From: Chrysemys picta bellii
Lineage: Eukaryota; Chordata; Testudines; Emydidae
DNA length: 64,000 nt
Assembly (NCBI RefSeq): GCF_011386835.1
Contig: NC_088804.1
Coordinates: 38,365,549-38,429,548 of the forward strand
Direction: 5' to 3'
Shown: piece by piece, positions 43,606-56,200 of the stretch
Position numbering within the stretch: the stretch's first letter is position 1
Layout of the letters: each line of letters begins with the position of its first letter
Made by a program: the position numbers and the translations under genes
The notes under the pieces: generated by a model
Told to the model about the DNA's origin: nothing
Database searches by the model: none
Seen by the model: the letters and a program-made list of their open reading frames with translations, nothing else

Positions 43606-46202
43606 AGAAGTTTCTCTTCCTAGTGGAACTCTCTGTAGGGAGGTCAGGAAAGGAAGGACCATTTCACATTTCAGCAGCAATGGCAGGTTTCTCTTTTACG
43701 CTGACACCCACCTATTTCCTGAAAACGTATTATGGATAAACCCTATAAAGGACAGGACCATAAAGATGACCTTTGCTGTATATATTCGATAGTGCATTTT
43801 TATGTAAACGTGATTAATGTTTAACTCATCCCCTTGTTTCTGCTGATTTAGTCACTAAGTTGACAAGCAATCTCAATGTATTAGTGATGTGTACCTCTCC
43901 CATTGACCCCGATAAGATAGTGTTCCACTATGGAGATTAAGTAAGTATGAAGGCAGATTAAATATCCACAATGTGCCCTAGCTGCTGCAGTTTTATGGCA
44001 TTCCTTGCTCACTTCTTGGAAACATCTCAAGTTATTTGCTTTGCACTGTGTTTGCCACATGTGTGATTGCATGCTCTTCAGACATGGAATGCCAGATCCT
44101 CAGCTCTGCTCTGTCCCGCTGGGGCTAAAAATACAGCTGAGGATTCTGCCCTATATAAAGGGAATTCCTATCGAGCATAACTTGCAAAGTGGAGCATTCC
44201 AAGGTGTGGGAAGAAAGGGACTGGCCGGTGGGCATTATCTCCAGCACAAGTTTGGACAAGTCTGAGACCTTGTCGTATTAATGCAGATGGAATACATGGG
44301 CCCAAAGAGTCGAAGATGTTAACATAACCCCGTCACTATCCAACACTCAAGAGTTTGAAACAAGGTTTGGGGTTTTCGTGTATAGAGATCTTGGCTTGCT
44401 TAGTACCCGTGGCAAACACCCCATCAAAAATCCTTCTAGCCTTTTATTAAAGATACAGAAACGAAGGGAAAACTGTTAAGACGTTTGAAATGTGAAGTAT
44501 TAAATAAGGCTTTTGTTTCAGCACAATCTCGTTTCCTTTCCCTTTAATTGGAGAGAGGCTTTAGAAGAAAGCACCCCCTTGATGGACAGTCTCTTTGATG
44601 GTAATAACTGTCTTTTGCGGGGGGAAAGAAGACATTTGCTGAGGTGGGCTGGAGCGTTCGTTGTTGCTGCTGCTGTTAAAGTTTCCTAAATAGACAAAAC
44701 AAGCCAAACACACACACAAGGGAAGAGAAAAGAACAGCAAAGATAGAAAATGCAGCTTCTGTCTCTGCAACCTCACTGCTGGAAAAACACAGGGCCAGCA
44801 CATGGTCTGACCTGGCAAACTTGTACCAGCCTTGGCCTATGGAGGGCATTGCTTTGAGCTGCATTTCTGGCCACAGGCTCACAGCACTGTTGCAAAATGT
44901 GCAGGCTTGCCCGGCTAAGCCAGACCCTTGTTAGAAGAGAAAGGAGAGAGTTAGGAAACAGAAGAAATAAGGGAGGGAAGGAAAAGAACACAAGGGGGGC
45001 AACCCAGGTGGTATTTGGGATTCAGCCAGAGCTGGGGGGGGAGGGGGGGTGGCAATGTCATCTGGCTCCCCCTATCTGGCCTGGCTTGATAAGGACATTT
45101 CATGATCAGGAGGAAGACCTTCCAGGAGACAGTGGGGAAGGCAGCCATGATGGTGAAGCTCATACCAGTAGCCAATTTTTCTCCCAAAGTCAATTTCTTA
45201 CGGACCCCAAAAGGGAGTGAGGGGTGGAATAGCCCATTCCCCCTCATTATTTTGTCCACCAACTAGGCCTAGTTTCCAATTCTGATTCACTGATTTTTAG
45301 TTCCACACTTTTACCAGGCCTGAGCTTAACACAGCCCTTGAGTTATAGCCAGAGGCCTTTTTGTTTGTACCAATTGTCTTTCTGTCTCGCTTTTGCACCT
45401 TTTCCCATCAACCTTTGCTGTTCCGGGTTATTGTGACATCTTAGGAACCGCCACTCACTTTTTACAGTTGAACTCACAATTCTAGTAAATGTGAAGACCC
45501 CGTTATCACAACTGTCCCCAAACCCCTGCTCATTCCAGGATCAGGGGATAGAAATGTGGCAGCAAAAGCCACCTGTACCCTGCTTCTCCTCAGGTGCACC
45601 GAGCGTAGCCCCATGATGTGCCCTAGACCTCCTCGGTGTACATAACTCTGGGCTGCAGTACAAGCCTTACAGCCACTGAAGCCTCTTTCTCTGGGGAATT
45701 TGGTGCCACACTGACAGCCCTGGAGAGCCACGTCCTCTGCTGATCCATGGAAGAAGTGCAGCCCGGATAGAGGCAGTGTGAGCTTCTCCCACCCTGCTTC
45801 TGCAGTGTGGCATGACCTGGCAGGACCTCCCATTGCAGTGAGAGCGAGAGTTTCCTTTCCCTGGTCTCTGTGCTCCCAAGTGTGGCAGTGAGACCCACCA
45901 GTTCATTGCACTTCGGTCTCCAAACAGACATCAAATACAAAAGGTCTTTGCTCCCTTCACCACCCAGCATGGGTCAGATTCAAACAGACAGCTTAGCAGT
46001 TAAAGGAAACAGCATATGGGGCCAATCTTCTGTGGCACTCAGAGCTCAGAAGTAATTCCAAGGAGCTCAGACTTCCTCAGGTGTAGCTGAGAACAAAATT
46101 TGTCCTTGTGTCTTTCCCTGGGCCAAGAATATGAGTTATAAAGAGGGAGTTAATGGCCCTTCCTTGGCACACGTGGGTGTTTTAGCTCCTAAAGGGCAGC
46201 AG
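43606..46202. other. No gene seen (2.6 kb)
   Basis: The longest interval without a named repeat. It has a short GGGG-rich patch at about 45032-45050. No open frame shows a domain and no convincing splice-site pair was found. Confidence 0.35.
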
Positions 46203-46350
46203 CTAGGTTGGCATTTTATATAGTGTTTAGGCTGTAATTTTTTTAGGGCACAGATCATGTCTTCCTATGTGTTTGCAAAGTGCCTGGCACAATAAGGGCC
46301 CCAATCCTTGGCTACTGCAGTTCAAATACAGAATGATGATAACACTGAGT
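46203..46350 (+). repeat. Old interspersed repeat (unnamed), plus copy
   Basis: It contains gtgtttaggctgtaattttt, tgtttgcaaagtgcctggca and aataagggccccaatccttg. It is diverged. Confidence 0.4.
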
Positions 46351-49242
46351 GAGCTTAAGAAATCTATAAAAATGAGAGCTACTTGTGGGACAATGTGACC
46401 GTCAGTTTATTGTTAAGGAAAGGAGAATTGCCCAGAAGAACACTCCACTCCCACTTAATGAGCCCCAAGGAAAGTGTTACCAAGTCTTGTAATTTTATCA
46501 CAAGTCTTGCAACATTTCAGGTTTTTCTTAAAGCCCCAGCTCCCAGAGCCCTGTGATTACATCAGAATCTCAGCTTTCGTTTCAATTAAAAACTAGCTCT
46601 GGTGATTGCAGAGGAAAGCTTGAAATCATGAACCTCAAAAGCACAGAAGGCAATAAAAAGACTCCAGCTTGTAGGGGTTTTTTTTAATCTCATGGCTTTA
46701 AGGCCAATGCCCTGGGTCTCTTTGGGGCCTGACTGGTGATTTTTGAACCCTTTCTTTTGGCAATACTAGTGCGCCACCGCTCCGCCCCCCGAGTTATGGC
46801 GAGATGACACGAGCGTTACAACGAAAGATAATCTGGCCTCATTACTTTTTGCCTGACATGTCAGGCTGGTTAACCGTTCATTGATCCCTGGGAGCTGCGA
46901 CTTTAGAAGTGAAAATAAAAGGAAAAACAATGAGCATTTAGGGCCTTCACGCATTAACCAAAAATGCTTTGTTTTGACAAATAGTCTCCCATTAAGTTGC
47001 AAACTTTTTCACATAGTTGGGTAACTCCTGCCTGGGTGAGGGTCCCATGGCCCTAGAAATGGTGCCCAAGAGGGTTGGCATTTGGGAGCGATGCACGGGG
47101 GTGCGGGCGAGTACCTCACCCGGGCAGCATAGAATCTCCCTGAGTCAGGACTCCCTGGGTGGGCTTGGGGCATGGACAGGCCAGGGGCAGGGCCAGAAGA
47201 TCTAGTGTGACGTCAGTACACCAGTCCTCGCCTCCTGTAGGTTGACCAGCCTCTGAGCTACAGTAGCCTCCATGGAATGGCTCTGCCACCACTCCAGACT
47301 CAGGAGGGTGGGATTCCTTTTCCCCCTCCCACGCATCTGCCTAACACCCAGCCCATCCACTCAGGATCAGTGGTGCCAATTAGGGAGGAACGGGGGGCTG
47401 GGGAGCAAATACCCCTCCCCAAGGTTTTTGCACTTGCTCAAAGTTTCATAGGCTGCAGAGCTGGGGCGCAGGGCGGGGAGGGGGAGCCTGACCACTTCTA
47501 AGCAGCATTCCTGTGCTAAATCAGTACCGCTGGGTCAAATGGTGATGCGACCTGGCGCACAGGTTGTTTGTCCATGTCCGACATCAGCAGAGTGCAGGGA
47601 AGTCCACCAAGAACTTCACTCCTGGCAACGCCAGCTCACACACTTCATGAGTGAGGAGAGACTCCCCTGCCAAGGGAGAGCAAGCGGGGACTGGTACGAG
47701 GTCCCCAACAGGAGCTGACAGGGACTAGAATTTGCCCCTCTCCCCACAAGAACTATCTGAATGGGCCCCACTGCTCAGGATGGGCTTGTATTTCCAAGCA
47801 AAACGTGCATTCATTAGCGAGGAATAACTTTTTCTATTTCTTGGCCATTTTCACTCTTCTCCCAACTTCAGGAGAGACCATTTGAGAGAGACTAGTCCAG
47901 ACTCACACTCAGGATGTTCGGATCTCAGTCCACCCAGCTCAAGCTCATATCCTATCTCTCTCTTCTTCTATCCACCTCCCTCTCTCTCACCCATCACAAG
48001 TCTGTTTATAGATGTAAACTAAACTTCTTGGAATCTCTCCTCGTTTTGTAGATGACTCATTGTCACTAGAACGTATAGAAATGTTGTAACATCCCGCCCG
48101 CAATTGCCTTACGAATAAATACCAGTGACCTTAGGCAATTTTTGTAAGTACTGTACATACTCCCCTGCACACTTTAAGGTGTATATTTATTCACCAGTCT
48201 TTTTTGTTCACCCTCCGAACTGATAGCACTAATGGCCTTTTGATACAATTCTAGAAACCACTATCCGGACCATAGTAAACTGGTATTGTAAAATCTCAGA
48301 TATTGAGAAACAGTATCGTTTTGGTCTCCCTTTCTCCCTGCCTACATGTAGGTTTTCACTTTCACATACTGTCGCTTTAAATTCCACTTTTGATCAGCCT
48401 TCTGAACACATCAAACATTTGGGAAGAAACAGCCATTAACCTTACATTTTACACTTACAAAAATCAGAATGTAAATCACGTTGTTTAACCACTGAGCTTC
48501 CCACTCAAACCCATACATCGACATAAGTTCCCTTGAAACTCTGCCTAGAGAGGCTGAAAGGTTAGCAAAAAATACCAAACCCTTTCTCGGTTTGTAACAC
48601 AAACACTTTGCTTTCATTATGAAAGTTTATCAGCTCTAGTGCCTTTCCAAGCCAAATACAGTACCTGATTCAAGAAGTGACTCTGTAAGTGGCTTTCAAA
48701 TATTTGAGCGTATGACAGAGGTTTGTTTAAGAACTATTTCTTCTGATGCTTCTGAGGAAGGTGTATTTTTTTTATACAGCTCTTCACCAGGAACAAACTG
48801 ATGTCGTTCCATTGTGGTCAGTGAAACAACAAGGACTAAACACCACCCGAGGGTCTGGCCCTCATCATTTAAATGAATCTCAGTTTAGCATTAGTTTAAT
48901 TATAGTAAATTCGATAACTGAATATAATTTACCACTCTCTAAAGAGTTAAGTATAGGAGCTAAAGCTCTAATGAAATCAATAGACATTGGCTCAAAGACT
49001 TGGCAAATTGGAACTTAATTCTGCCTTACTGCACCACAGGTTCCCCTAACTGAGCAAAAAACTCAAGTGAACTTCCAAATGTTCTTTCATGTACACGGAT
49101 GATGTTTTCTATCGATCTATCACCATAGCAGGCACCAAATAAGCCAATTACAGAAGAATCAGTAGCAAGCTGACAATGAGCTATGTTCCTCTTGTGGACC
49201 CGCCTTGCTCTCTCAACACCCCACGCTGAGTTCTTAAAAATA
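46351..49242. other. No gene seen (2.9 kb)
   Basis: About 46480-46700 (tcttaaagccccagctccca, gattacatcagaatctcagc) resembles a decayed repeat I half remember from turtle DNA but cannot name. 47000-47520 is GC-rich. No gene is supported. Confidence 0.35.
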
Positions 49243-49435
49243 TACCTCTACCCCGATATAACGCTGTCCTTGGGAGCCAAAAAAATCTTACCGCGTTATA
49301 GGTGAAACCGCGTTCTATTGAACTTGCTTTGATCCGCCGGAGTGCGCAGCCCCGCCCCCCACCCCGGAGCACTGCTTTACAACATTCTATCCGAATTCGT
49401 GTTATATCGGGTCGCGTTATATCGGGGTAGAGGTG
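49243..49435. mobile_element. 191-bp MITE with perfect 21-bp TIRs
   Basis: The element at 49244-49434 has termini starting acctctaccccgatataac and ending gttatatcggggtagaggt, perfectly inverted over 21 bases. A TA-rich target (tata on the left, tgta on the right) suggests a mariner/Tc1-type element, but the TSD is not clean. The interior has further partial copies of gcgttatatc. Confidence 0.8.
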
Positions 49436-51599
49436 TAGTTCATTCTGCAAACCAAGTGGGTAGGGCTGCATTGACTGCTGATTGTCTCACAGGCTGCAGC
49501 TGGAGAATTGCTGAAATACTATGGGTAGTGATTTCATTTTCCAACCCCTGCCAAAGTAAACTTTCTCTTCTCTGATCCTGGGGTTGACACCTCCTGAGTT
49601 ACTATTTTTCAGGGACTGTGCTATTTATGTGGATTCCTCAAAAAAGTCTGAAGCACTTTTATTGTCGTGAAGGGCAGGAACTACCCCCTTTATTGTTTGA
49701 GCAAGGTGGAATTGCAGGCTCCACATCAGTGTTTATAATCTTCACAGGCACCCTTTGGTTTTGAGGAGTGACCTTTATTCCAGGCAGTTTTCCCCCAGGT
49801 TTATCCTGAAAAGAATCTGCCCCCTGTCTTTTATTTCCCCCTCCATCTCCACTCATCACTCTCCCTCTGTGCGATGCAGACAGGGCTTGACTGACGCCTC
49901 CAGAAGGGCAGCAAGCAACCATTTGTTTTCTTGCAGAGGGCCCTCGCGCATCAGTGTGGTTGTATTTCCTTCCCTGTGAGGGAAGGGGGGCAGGAGGGGG
50001 TGATGCCAAGTGCAGAGGGGATTATTGCACAACGTCAGGATCACATCAACGGTCAGAGCTCCAGGGCAGCAGCAGGGGGAGGAGAGACGTGCAGTTGGAC
50101 TGCGTTGTGGCCCAGGGTCTTTTTATACTTTTAGAGAAGTTGGGCTCATCCCAAGTTCCTCTCCTACAGATTGTTCCTGTTGTTGCTGCGCTCCAACCCC
50201 GCAGGCCATGTGACTGCCCACAGCAGTGTCTCAGCGTGACCTGGGCTCAGCTCTATCTGGCTCACCTAGCCCACTCCCCACCACCCGCCCCTCGGCTTTG
50301 TAACACTGATACCTCCACTTTTGCTTTGCTTCCACCTTTGGTTCTCGAGGGCTGGCTCAGGCCCGTCTTTAGCCCTGGGGTTTGCTCCTTTTTATTCACT
50401 CCCATCTCTTCTGTCGGATGTTTTGGATTATTTTCCTTTTTGTAATTCACCTCTTTCGGGACTCTAAACCCTTTCAGGGCTTGAAGCTGAAATGTGATCA
50501 AGGAATAGCTCTCACGAGCACTCTGCATCCCTGCGTCGGGGGAGAGGAGGAGTTGAATTTTCTCTGGCGTCCTTGTATTCTTTAATAAAACTTGGCCTTA
50601 CTAATAGGCTAAGTTTCTTAATTTGTAAATGCACTAGATTTGCAAAATCATGTTGCCATGGAATTCACGTGCATTGGAACTGGGAGGCGAGACTCTGATC
50701 TCAGTGTGTCCACTGGGGCAAATTTTTGGTTTCATTGCATGCCCTGGGGCTAGTTTCTAGTGGACATAAATAGAGTCTCTCTGGAGGAATACCAGCGTGA
50801 ATGAGATTAGAACTTGGCCCCAGAACTCTCAGGGGAAGACAGTTATTTTAACAGAAAACCATATTTTAAAATGACAATTAAAAAGTAAACTAGTCAATCA
50901 GTGCATTTCCAATGATCTATATAAAGTTAAAATGTAGCAAGAACTTTGATGAAACAGAAATGTTTCCCCCTGTAATATCGTTGCTGTTTCTTGTTACTCA
51001 GGTCCGGTATTAATTCAGGTTGGGTTTCTTTCCGGTGAAGCCTTAACATCGGAAAGTACCTTGTAAAGCATGCGTTCTCTCGGTATTCATAGCAAAAGAA
51101 GGTCAACGATTCTGTTGCTATGAAGTTCTTAAATAAGGGTGATAGAAGCAGAGCATTTCTCTACATTGGCAGGTCTGTCTTCCTATGAAAATAAGCTAGG
51201 AGAGGTCTAACAGCGATTGAATATGAAAGCAAATAGCATGATATCCTCATGATTATGAGAAAACAAGAAACTATCTGTTTGGAAATGATGCCTCCACTGT
51301 GGTAATAAAGGCCTGTGACTGCCATTATTGCAAAAGGGTCAGACTTTGTGCTCTTGATCCTATTCGCTTCAGTGGGAGTTTTGCTCAATGGAAAATCACA
51401 GAATTTGGCCTAAAACCAGATCAGAAGTTGGTTTTGTCCTTATTTTCTCCTGCTGTTGCTCTCTGCTAACTGCACCGGTTGCATCTACCCAGCTGTCAGT
51501 CAGTAATACTGACATCTATCAAACATATTCTCAGCATAAGCAATGCAGAATTAGCCAGCTGTGGACTACATGCTAAACTGCTTCGCTTTGTCAGGATTT
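49436..51599. other. No gene seen
   Basis: The 163-codon open frame at 49954-50445 has no recognisable domain. A trace of the very old agtgggagttttgctcaatg repeat lies at about 51370. Confidence 0.4.
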
Positions 51600-52915
51600 T
51601 AGTATTAATTATTTAGATTTCCAAAAAGGCTTTAGACAAGGTCCTGCACAAGAGCTGCTAAAGAAGTTACATTGGCCTGGGTCGAAATGCTAAGTATTGT
51701 TATGGAAACGCTGGCCAGGAGACAGGAAGCAAAGAATAGGATTAAATGGTCACTTTTCTTCCTGGTAAAAGATTTATAGCGGATGCCTGAAGGATCGTAG
51801 TAGGTGGTGTTTAATATTTATTTATCAGGGGGTAGCTGTGTTAGTCTGTATCCACAAAAATAACAAGGAGTCCGGTGGCACCTTAAAGACTAACAGATTT
51901 ATTTGGCCAAATAAATCTGTTAGTCTTTAAGGTGCCACCAGACTCCTTGTAATATTTATTTATTAATAATCTGGAAAGGGGATGGGGTGAGTAGTGAGGA
52001 CCCCATGAATGCAGAGGAAGTTCGATGTCAATGAATACAAAGAAATGCAAATTTGAAATGAAAAATTTACGCTGTTTATATATTTTACAGAGTTCTTCCT
52101 TAACTTTATTAACTCAAGAAAGGGACCCGGGAGTCATTGTAGACAACTGAATGGAGACCTCTGTTCAGTGCGCAGTTGTGGTCAAAAAATCAAATGAGAT
52201 GTTAGACTGCATAAGGAATGGGATGGAGAATATTATAATGCCTTTATTTAAATCAATGGTGCAGCCTGATTTGCAGTATTGGTCACCCCATCTCCAAAAG
52301 GATATTATAGACCTAGCAGGAAGTCAGAGAAGGGCAACAAAAATGAAGAGAGATTGAGAAGGTTGGGATTGTTGCCTTAGAAAGAAGATGAATAAGAGGG
52401 GGAACAATAAAAGTATATGAATGGTCTAGAGAAGGGAGCTCAGGTGCTTCTGTTTTCCCTCATAGCACAAGAACTAAGTGGACATTCAATTCAATTAAAA
52501 GGTGGGAAAACCAAACGCAATGAATGGAAATACTTTCACACAATGTGTAATTAGACTGTGGAACTCATTGCCGTGGGAAGTCCATCAGACCTAGAATTTA
52601 ATGATATTCAAAAAAGGATTAGATATTTATATGAATATCAAGAATATCCAGAGTTATCATAACTAAAGATAGCAAAAAAAAAATGTGGTAGGGATATTAA
52701 ATCTTGTTCTTCAGGACTTATGCCAGTCTCTAACTATTAGAAATAAAGATAAAACCTAATGAGGAGGACAGATTATCCCACAACTGCTTACTGGGGGGTT
52801 CTCACCCTTTCCTGGGAAGCATCTGGTTCTGACCACTGTCAGAGAGAGGTTATTAGACTAGATGGATCTTGAACTGATCGATTCTGGCAATCCCTGTGTT
52901 CCTAATTTATTAGTG
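51600..52915 (+). mobile_element. CR1 LINE, about 1.2 kb, split by palindromic dimer
   Basis: The start, atttagatttccaaaaaggc, is the RT LDFQKA block. Later come gaaagggacccgggagtcat and cagagaagggcaacaaaaat (C-terminal block), then agactgtggaactcattgcc. CR1 continues in register on both sides of the insert at 51826-51949. Confidence 0.8.
51812..51963. mobile_element. Palindromic Penelope-like dimer 4 with 14-bp TSD, in CR1
   Basis: The target repeat taatatttatttat is exact at 51812-51825 and 51950-51963. The 124-bp insert has a left arm with the full outer end (cagggggtagctgtgttag) and a right arm ending at ccagactccttg. The arms meet in a spacerless palindrome, tttatttggccaaataaa. The centre is within two bases of the predicted hammerhead cleavage point as judged from the longer copy at 16739. 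Confidence 0.9.
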
Positions 52916-52969
52916 CATATGGCTGATGTCATTGTACAGATATTTTTAGAAAAAATAATATTTAATTAT

Positions 52970-53035
52970 CACTTCACTGCCCTGTCCCTCAGTTTCCTCT
53001 CTGCAAAATGGGACATAATACTGTGTAATGGGCTT
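52970..53035 (+). repeat. MIR SINE fragment
   Basis: It contains gtccctcagtttcctctctg and caaaatgggacataatactg. Confidence 0.6.
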
Positions 53036-53767
53036 TGAAATCTATAGATGAAAAGGACCTATATTTCTGCAAAATACTGTTGTTATAACACTGCAACATT
53101 TAACAAAGCACAAGCACTGCTAGAATTGGGATAATGGTAGGTTTAAAAGGCTGGTCGTGTTTGCCTAGAATACTCCCTTCTTTGATAATGCTGACGAATG
53201 TTAAGTGGGTTCTGTTGGCTCATTCCCCCACCTGGATTTAAGGGAGGTGGGAGAAGCTCTTTAAAGATTGAGGATTTAGGGAGTGGGCTGAGTAGTCCTG
53301 AGAGAGGAACCCTAGAAGAAGCCAAGCCTGGGGAAAAGCTTATGTTGTATCCTTGTTCGTTCCTTTGTTCATAAAGCTAAATGCTTGAATGGGGGTGACT
53401 ATAGATTCTGCACAGTTCTCGTGGACTGTGTTTGGAAGCAGATTAGGAGTGACACCTGCTCAATGTATGCTAATCATATTTAGCATTCAGGACTTTCCAC
53501 TTTCAAATAGCTGCTGAAGACACACTTTAAAGGCTGTTTCACATCCGTAACATCTGCGAGGAAAGGGTATCTTCTAGCTGCCTTTGTGCTAATATTCAGA
53601 AGCCTGGGTGATACAGTATTCCCAATTGTGCCTGGAGATCTGCTCACATGACTCCCAGGGTGTATAAAAAACTGCCCCCAAGACAAATTTTTTCCAAGGA
53701 GTTGAACCCATACCGAATTGGACCCACTGTATTCGATTTGTTTTTCTAATGAGCTGCATGTCAACAA
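53036..53767. other. No gene seen
   Basis: No supported exon or repeat. Confidence 0.4.
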
Positions 53768-54025
53768 CCAGGTACCAGGCCTTCAGATGCAGAGAAGACC
53801 TACTAGGATGATCAGGGGAATGGAAAGCCAGTCTTACAAAAGGCAACTAAAAGAGCTTGGCTTGTTTAGCCTCAAAACAAAGGCTGTGAGGGAGTCTGAT
53901 TGCTCTCAGAAAACACATGGGGGTAAACACCAGCGAGGGAGAAGAGCCATTTAAGCTAAAGGACAATGTTGGCCTGGATTCGATGACCCAGGAGGTCCCT
54001 TCCAGTCCTACGGTCCTACGTTCAA
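53768..54025 (+). mobile_element. CR1 LINE 3' terminus
   Basis: The product includes MIRGMESQSYKRQLKELGLF, the last part of CR1 ORF2. After it come ggcctggattcgatgaccca and ggtcccttccagtcctacgg, the 3' UTR end. Confidence 0.85.
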
Positions 54026-54573
54026 TGACAGGAGATGTGCCTGCTGCTTCTGCCTTGTCCCATGGCATTTGTTTCTTTATTTCTTTACCCAGTAACAAAT
54101 CATGAATGTATCTATTTTTGCTCGGTCTTGATCATTTCCAATGGTGAAAGAGCAGCAACGATTTTGAGGAAGTGGCTTTCACTTTGCTAAACTTTCTCCT
54201 GCGAGCAATGTCCTCTAGTGCCGGGGTTCTCTGATTTTTCACCGCTGGTGACCCCAAAACTGGAGGCAGGGCCTGATCCCCATCTCACTGACACTGGTGT
54301 AAATCAGGAGTAATTCCAACAGAGCCATGCTGATGGAAACCCCTTATAAGTGAAGGAAGAATTAGACGTGTAATATCCAGGGGTCCAGAAAGAAGTAAGA
54401 GGGTTCTTATTGACCAGGTCTAAGTCATTCCCCCTGGTGCTCAGGGTGTTGTCCCATCCTACCCCGGCAAGATCTGGGTCCCAGTGATAGTGGCAGCAAC
54501 AGAGGCATGCATTCCCAAGCATATCCCTATGCGTGCCCATGCTCAGTTCTTGTAGGAAGCACTTGAGAATATA
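54026..54573. other. No gene seen
   Basis: A trace of the very old cactggtgtaaatcaggagt repeat lies at 54292-54330. Confidence 0.4.
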
Positions 54574-54705
54574 CAAATAACTAGGGCTTTCAATTAATCG
54601 CAGTTAACTCATGTGATTAACTCAAAAAATTAATCATGATTAAAACAATTAATCACGATTAATCACACTTATAACAATAGAATACCAATTCAAATTTATT
54701 ACATA

Positions 54706-55055
54706 TTTTAGATCAGGGGTCGGCAACGTTCGGAATGCGGCTCGCCAGGGTAAGCACCCTAGCGGGCCAGGCCAGTTTATTTACCTGCTGACGCGGCAGG
54801 TTCGGCCGATCGTGGCCCCCACTGGCCGCGGTTTGCCGTCCCAGGCCAATGGGGGTGGCGGGAAGCCGCGGCCAGCACATCCCTCACCCACGCTGCTTCC
54901 CGCCGCCCCCGTTGGCCTGGGACGGCGAACCGCGGCCAGTGGGGGCCACGATCGGCCGAACCTGCCGCGTCAGCAGGTAAATAAATTGGCCTGGCCCGCT
55001 AGGGTGCTTACCCTGGCGAGCCGCATTCCGAACGTTGCCAACCCCTGTTTTAGAT
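54706..55055. mobile_element. 334-bp fold-back hAT-type MITE (nested)
   Basis: The element at 54714-55047 has the exact 8-bp TSD ttttagat at 54706-54713 and 55048-55055. It starts caggggtcggcaacgttcgg and ends ccgaacgttgccaacccctg. The arms of about 150 bp are nearly perfect complements around a short loop (gccagcacatccctcaccc), so the whole element is one hairpin. Very GC-rich. Confidence 0.93.
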
Positions 55056-55230
55056 ATTTTTTCTACATTTCCAATATTGATTTCAATTACAGCACAGAGT
55101 ACAAATTTCACAGTGCTCACTTTATATTATTATTTTTATTACAAATATTTGCACTATAAAAATGATAAACAAAAGAAATTGTATTTTTCAATTCACCTCA
55201 TACAAGGACTGAAGTACATGAAAGTGTAAT

Positions 55231-55560
55231 TTACAAATGCAGATTTTTTTTTTTTTTGGTTACATAACTGAACTCAAAAACAAAACAGTGTAAAACTTTA
55301 CAGCCTACAAGTCCACTCAGTCCTACTTCACTAAGACAAACAAGTGTGTTTACATTGACAGGAGATATTGCTGCCTGCTTCTTATTTACAATGTCCCCTG
55401 AAAGTGAGAACAGGCATTCACATGGCACTTTTGTAGCCAGCGTTGCAAGGTATTTACATACCAGATATGCTAAACATTCGTATGCCCCTTCATGCTTCGG
55501 CCAACATTCCAGAGAACATGCTTCCATACTGATGATGCTCGTTAAAAAAATAATGTGGCA
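55231..55560 (-). pseudogene. hAT transposase C-terminal fragment, left copy
   Basis: The frame reads from about 55527 down to 55231. Its product resembles the hAT C-terminal dimerisation region: CLAYLVCKYLATLATKVPCE is followed by LFSLSGDIVNKKQAAISPVN. The family pattern at this point is FS..G.iv..kR..L. Acidic DDE residues, the BED zinc finger and the catalytic core are absent, so only the extreme 3' part remains. Its frame is intact over the dimerisation region, unlike the right copy. It was copied into inverted orientation from the other end of the same element. It ends in a lysine-rich run caused by the A tract at 55245-55258. No function is expected. Confidence 0.8.
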
Positions 55561-55633
55561 ATTAAATTTGTGACTGTACTCCTTTGGGAGTGGGGATTGT
55601 ATGTATCCTGCTCTGTTTTACCCGCATTCTGCA

Positions 55634-56200
55634 TATATTTCATTTTATAGCAATTTCGGGTGATGTTCATGTTCATTTTAAGAACACTTTCACAGCAGAT
55701 TTGACAAAACGCAAAGAAGGTACCAATGTGAGATTTCTAAAAATAGGTACAGCACTCAACCCAAGGTTTAAGAATCTGAAGTGCATTCCAAAATCTGAGA
55801 GGAATGAGGTGTGGAACATGCTTTCAGAAGTCTTAAAAGAGCAGCACTCCAATGTGGAAACTACAAAACCCAAACCACCAAAAAAGAAAATCAACCTTCT
55901 GCTGGTGGCATCTAATTCAGATGATAAAAATGAACATGCGTCGATCCGCACTGCTTCGGATCATTATCAAGCAGAACCCATCATCAGCATGGAAGCATGT
56001 CCTCTGGAATGGTGGTTGAAGCATGAAGGGAAATATGAAAATTTTGCGCATCTGGTAAGGAAACTATCTTGCAACGCCGGCTACAACAGTGCCATGCAAA
56101 CACCTGTTCTCATTTTCAGGTGACATTGTAAACAAGAAGCAGGCAGCATTATCTCCTGCAAATTGTAAGCAACCTTGTTTGTCTGAGTGACTGGCTGACC
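55634..56200 (+). pseudogene. hAT transposase C-terminal fragment, right copy, frameshifted
   Basis: The plus-strand frame contains GTALNPRFKNLKC, the LdPRFK-like block found upstream of the dimerisation region in hAT transposases. It continues through a lysine-rich linker (PKPPKKKIN) to CPLEWWLKHEGKYENFAHLV. Compared with the left copy there is one extra base at about 56060-56066, after which the frame runs out at TGA near 56121. In the shifted frame the dimerisation motif continues as LFSFSGDIVNKKQAAL. The upstream catalytic core is missing, so this is a relic. It gives a longer upstream extent than the left copy and marks the original orientation of the element. Confidence 0.82.

Noticed and set aside
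49954..50445. 163-codon frame followed by an aataaa at about 50583
   Set aside because: No recognisable domain, no start context or splice support; could be chance.
14724..51963. CRISPR-like or regulatory hairpin explanation for the palindromes
   Set aside because: Each is unique in place, flanked by a TSD, and made of a dispersed repeat; a transposition product explains them.
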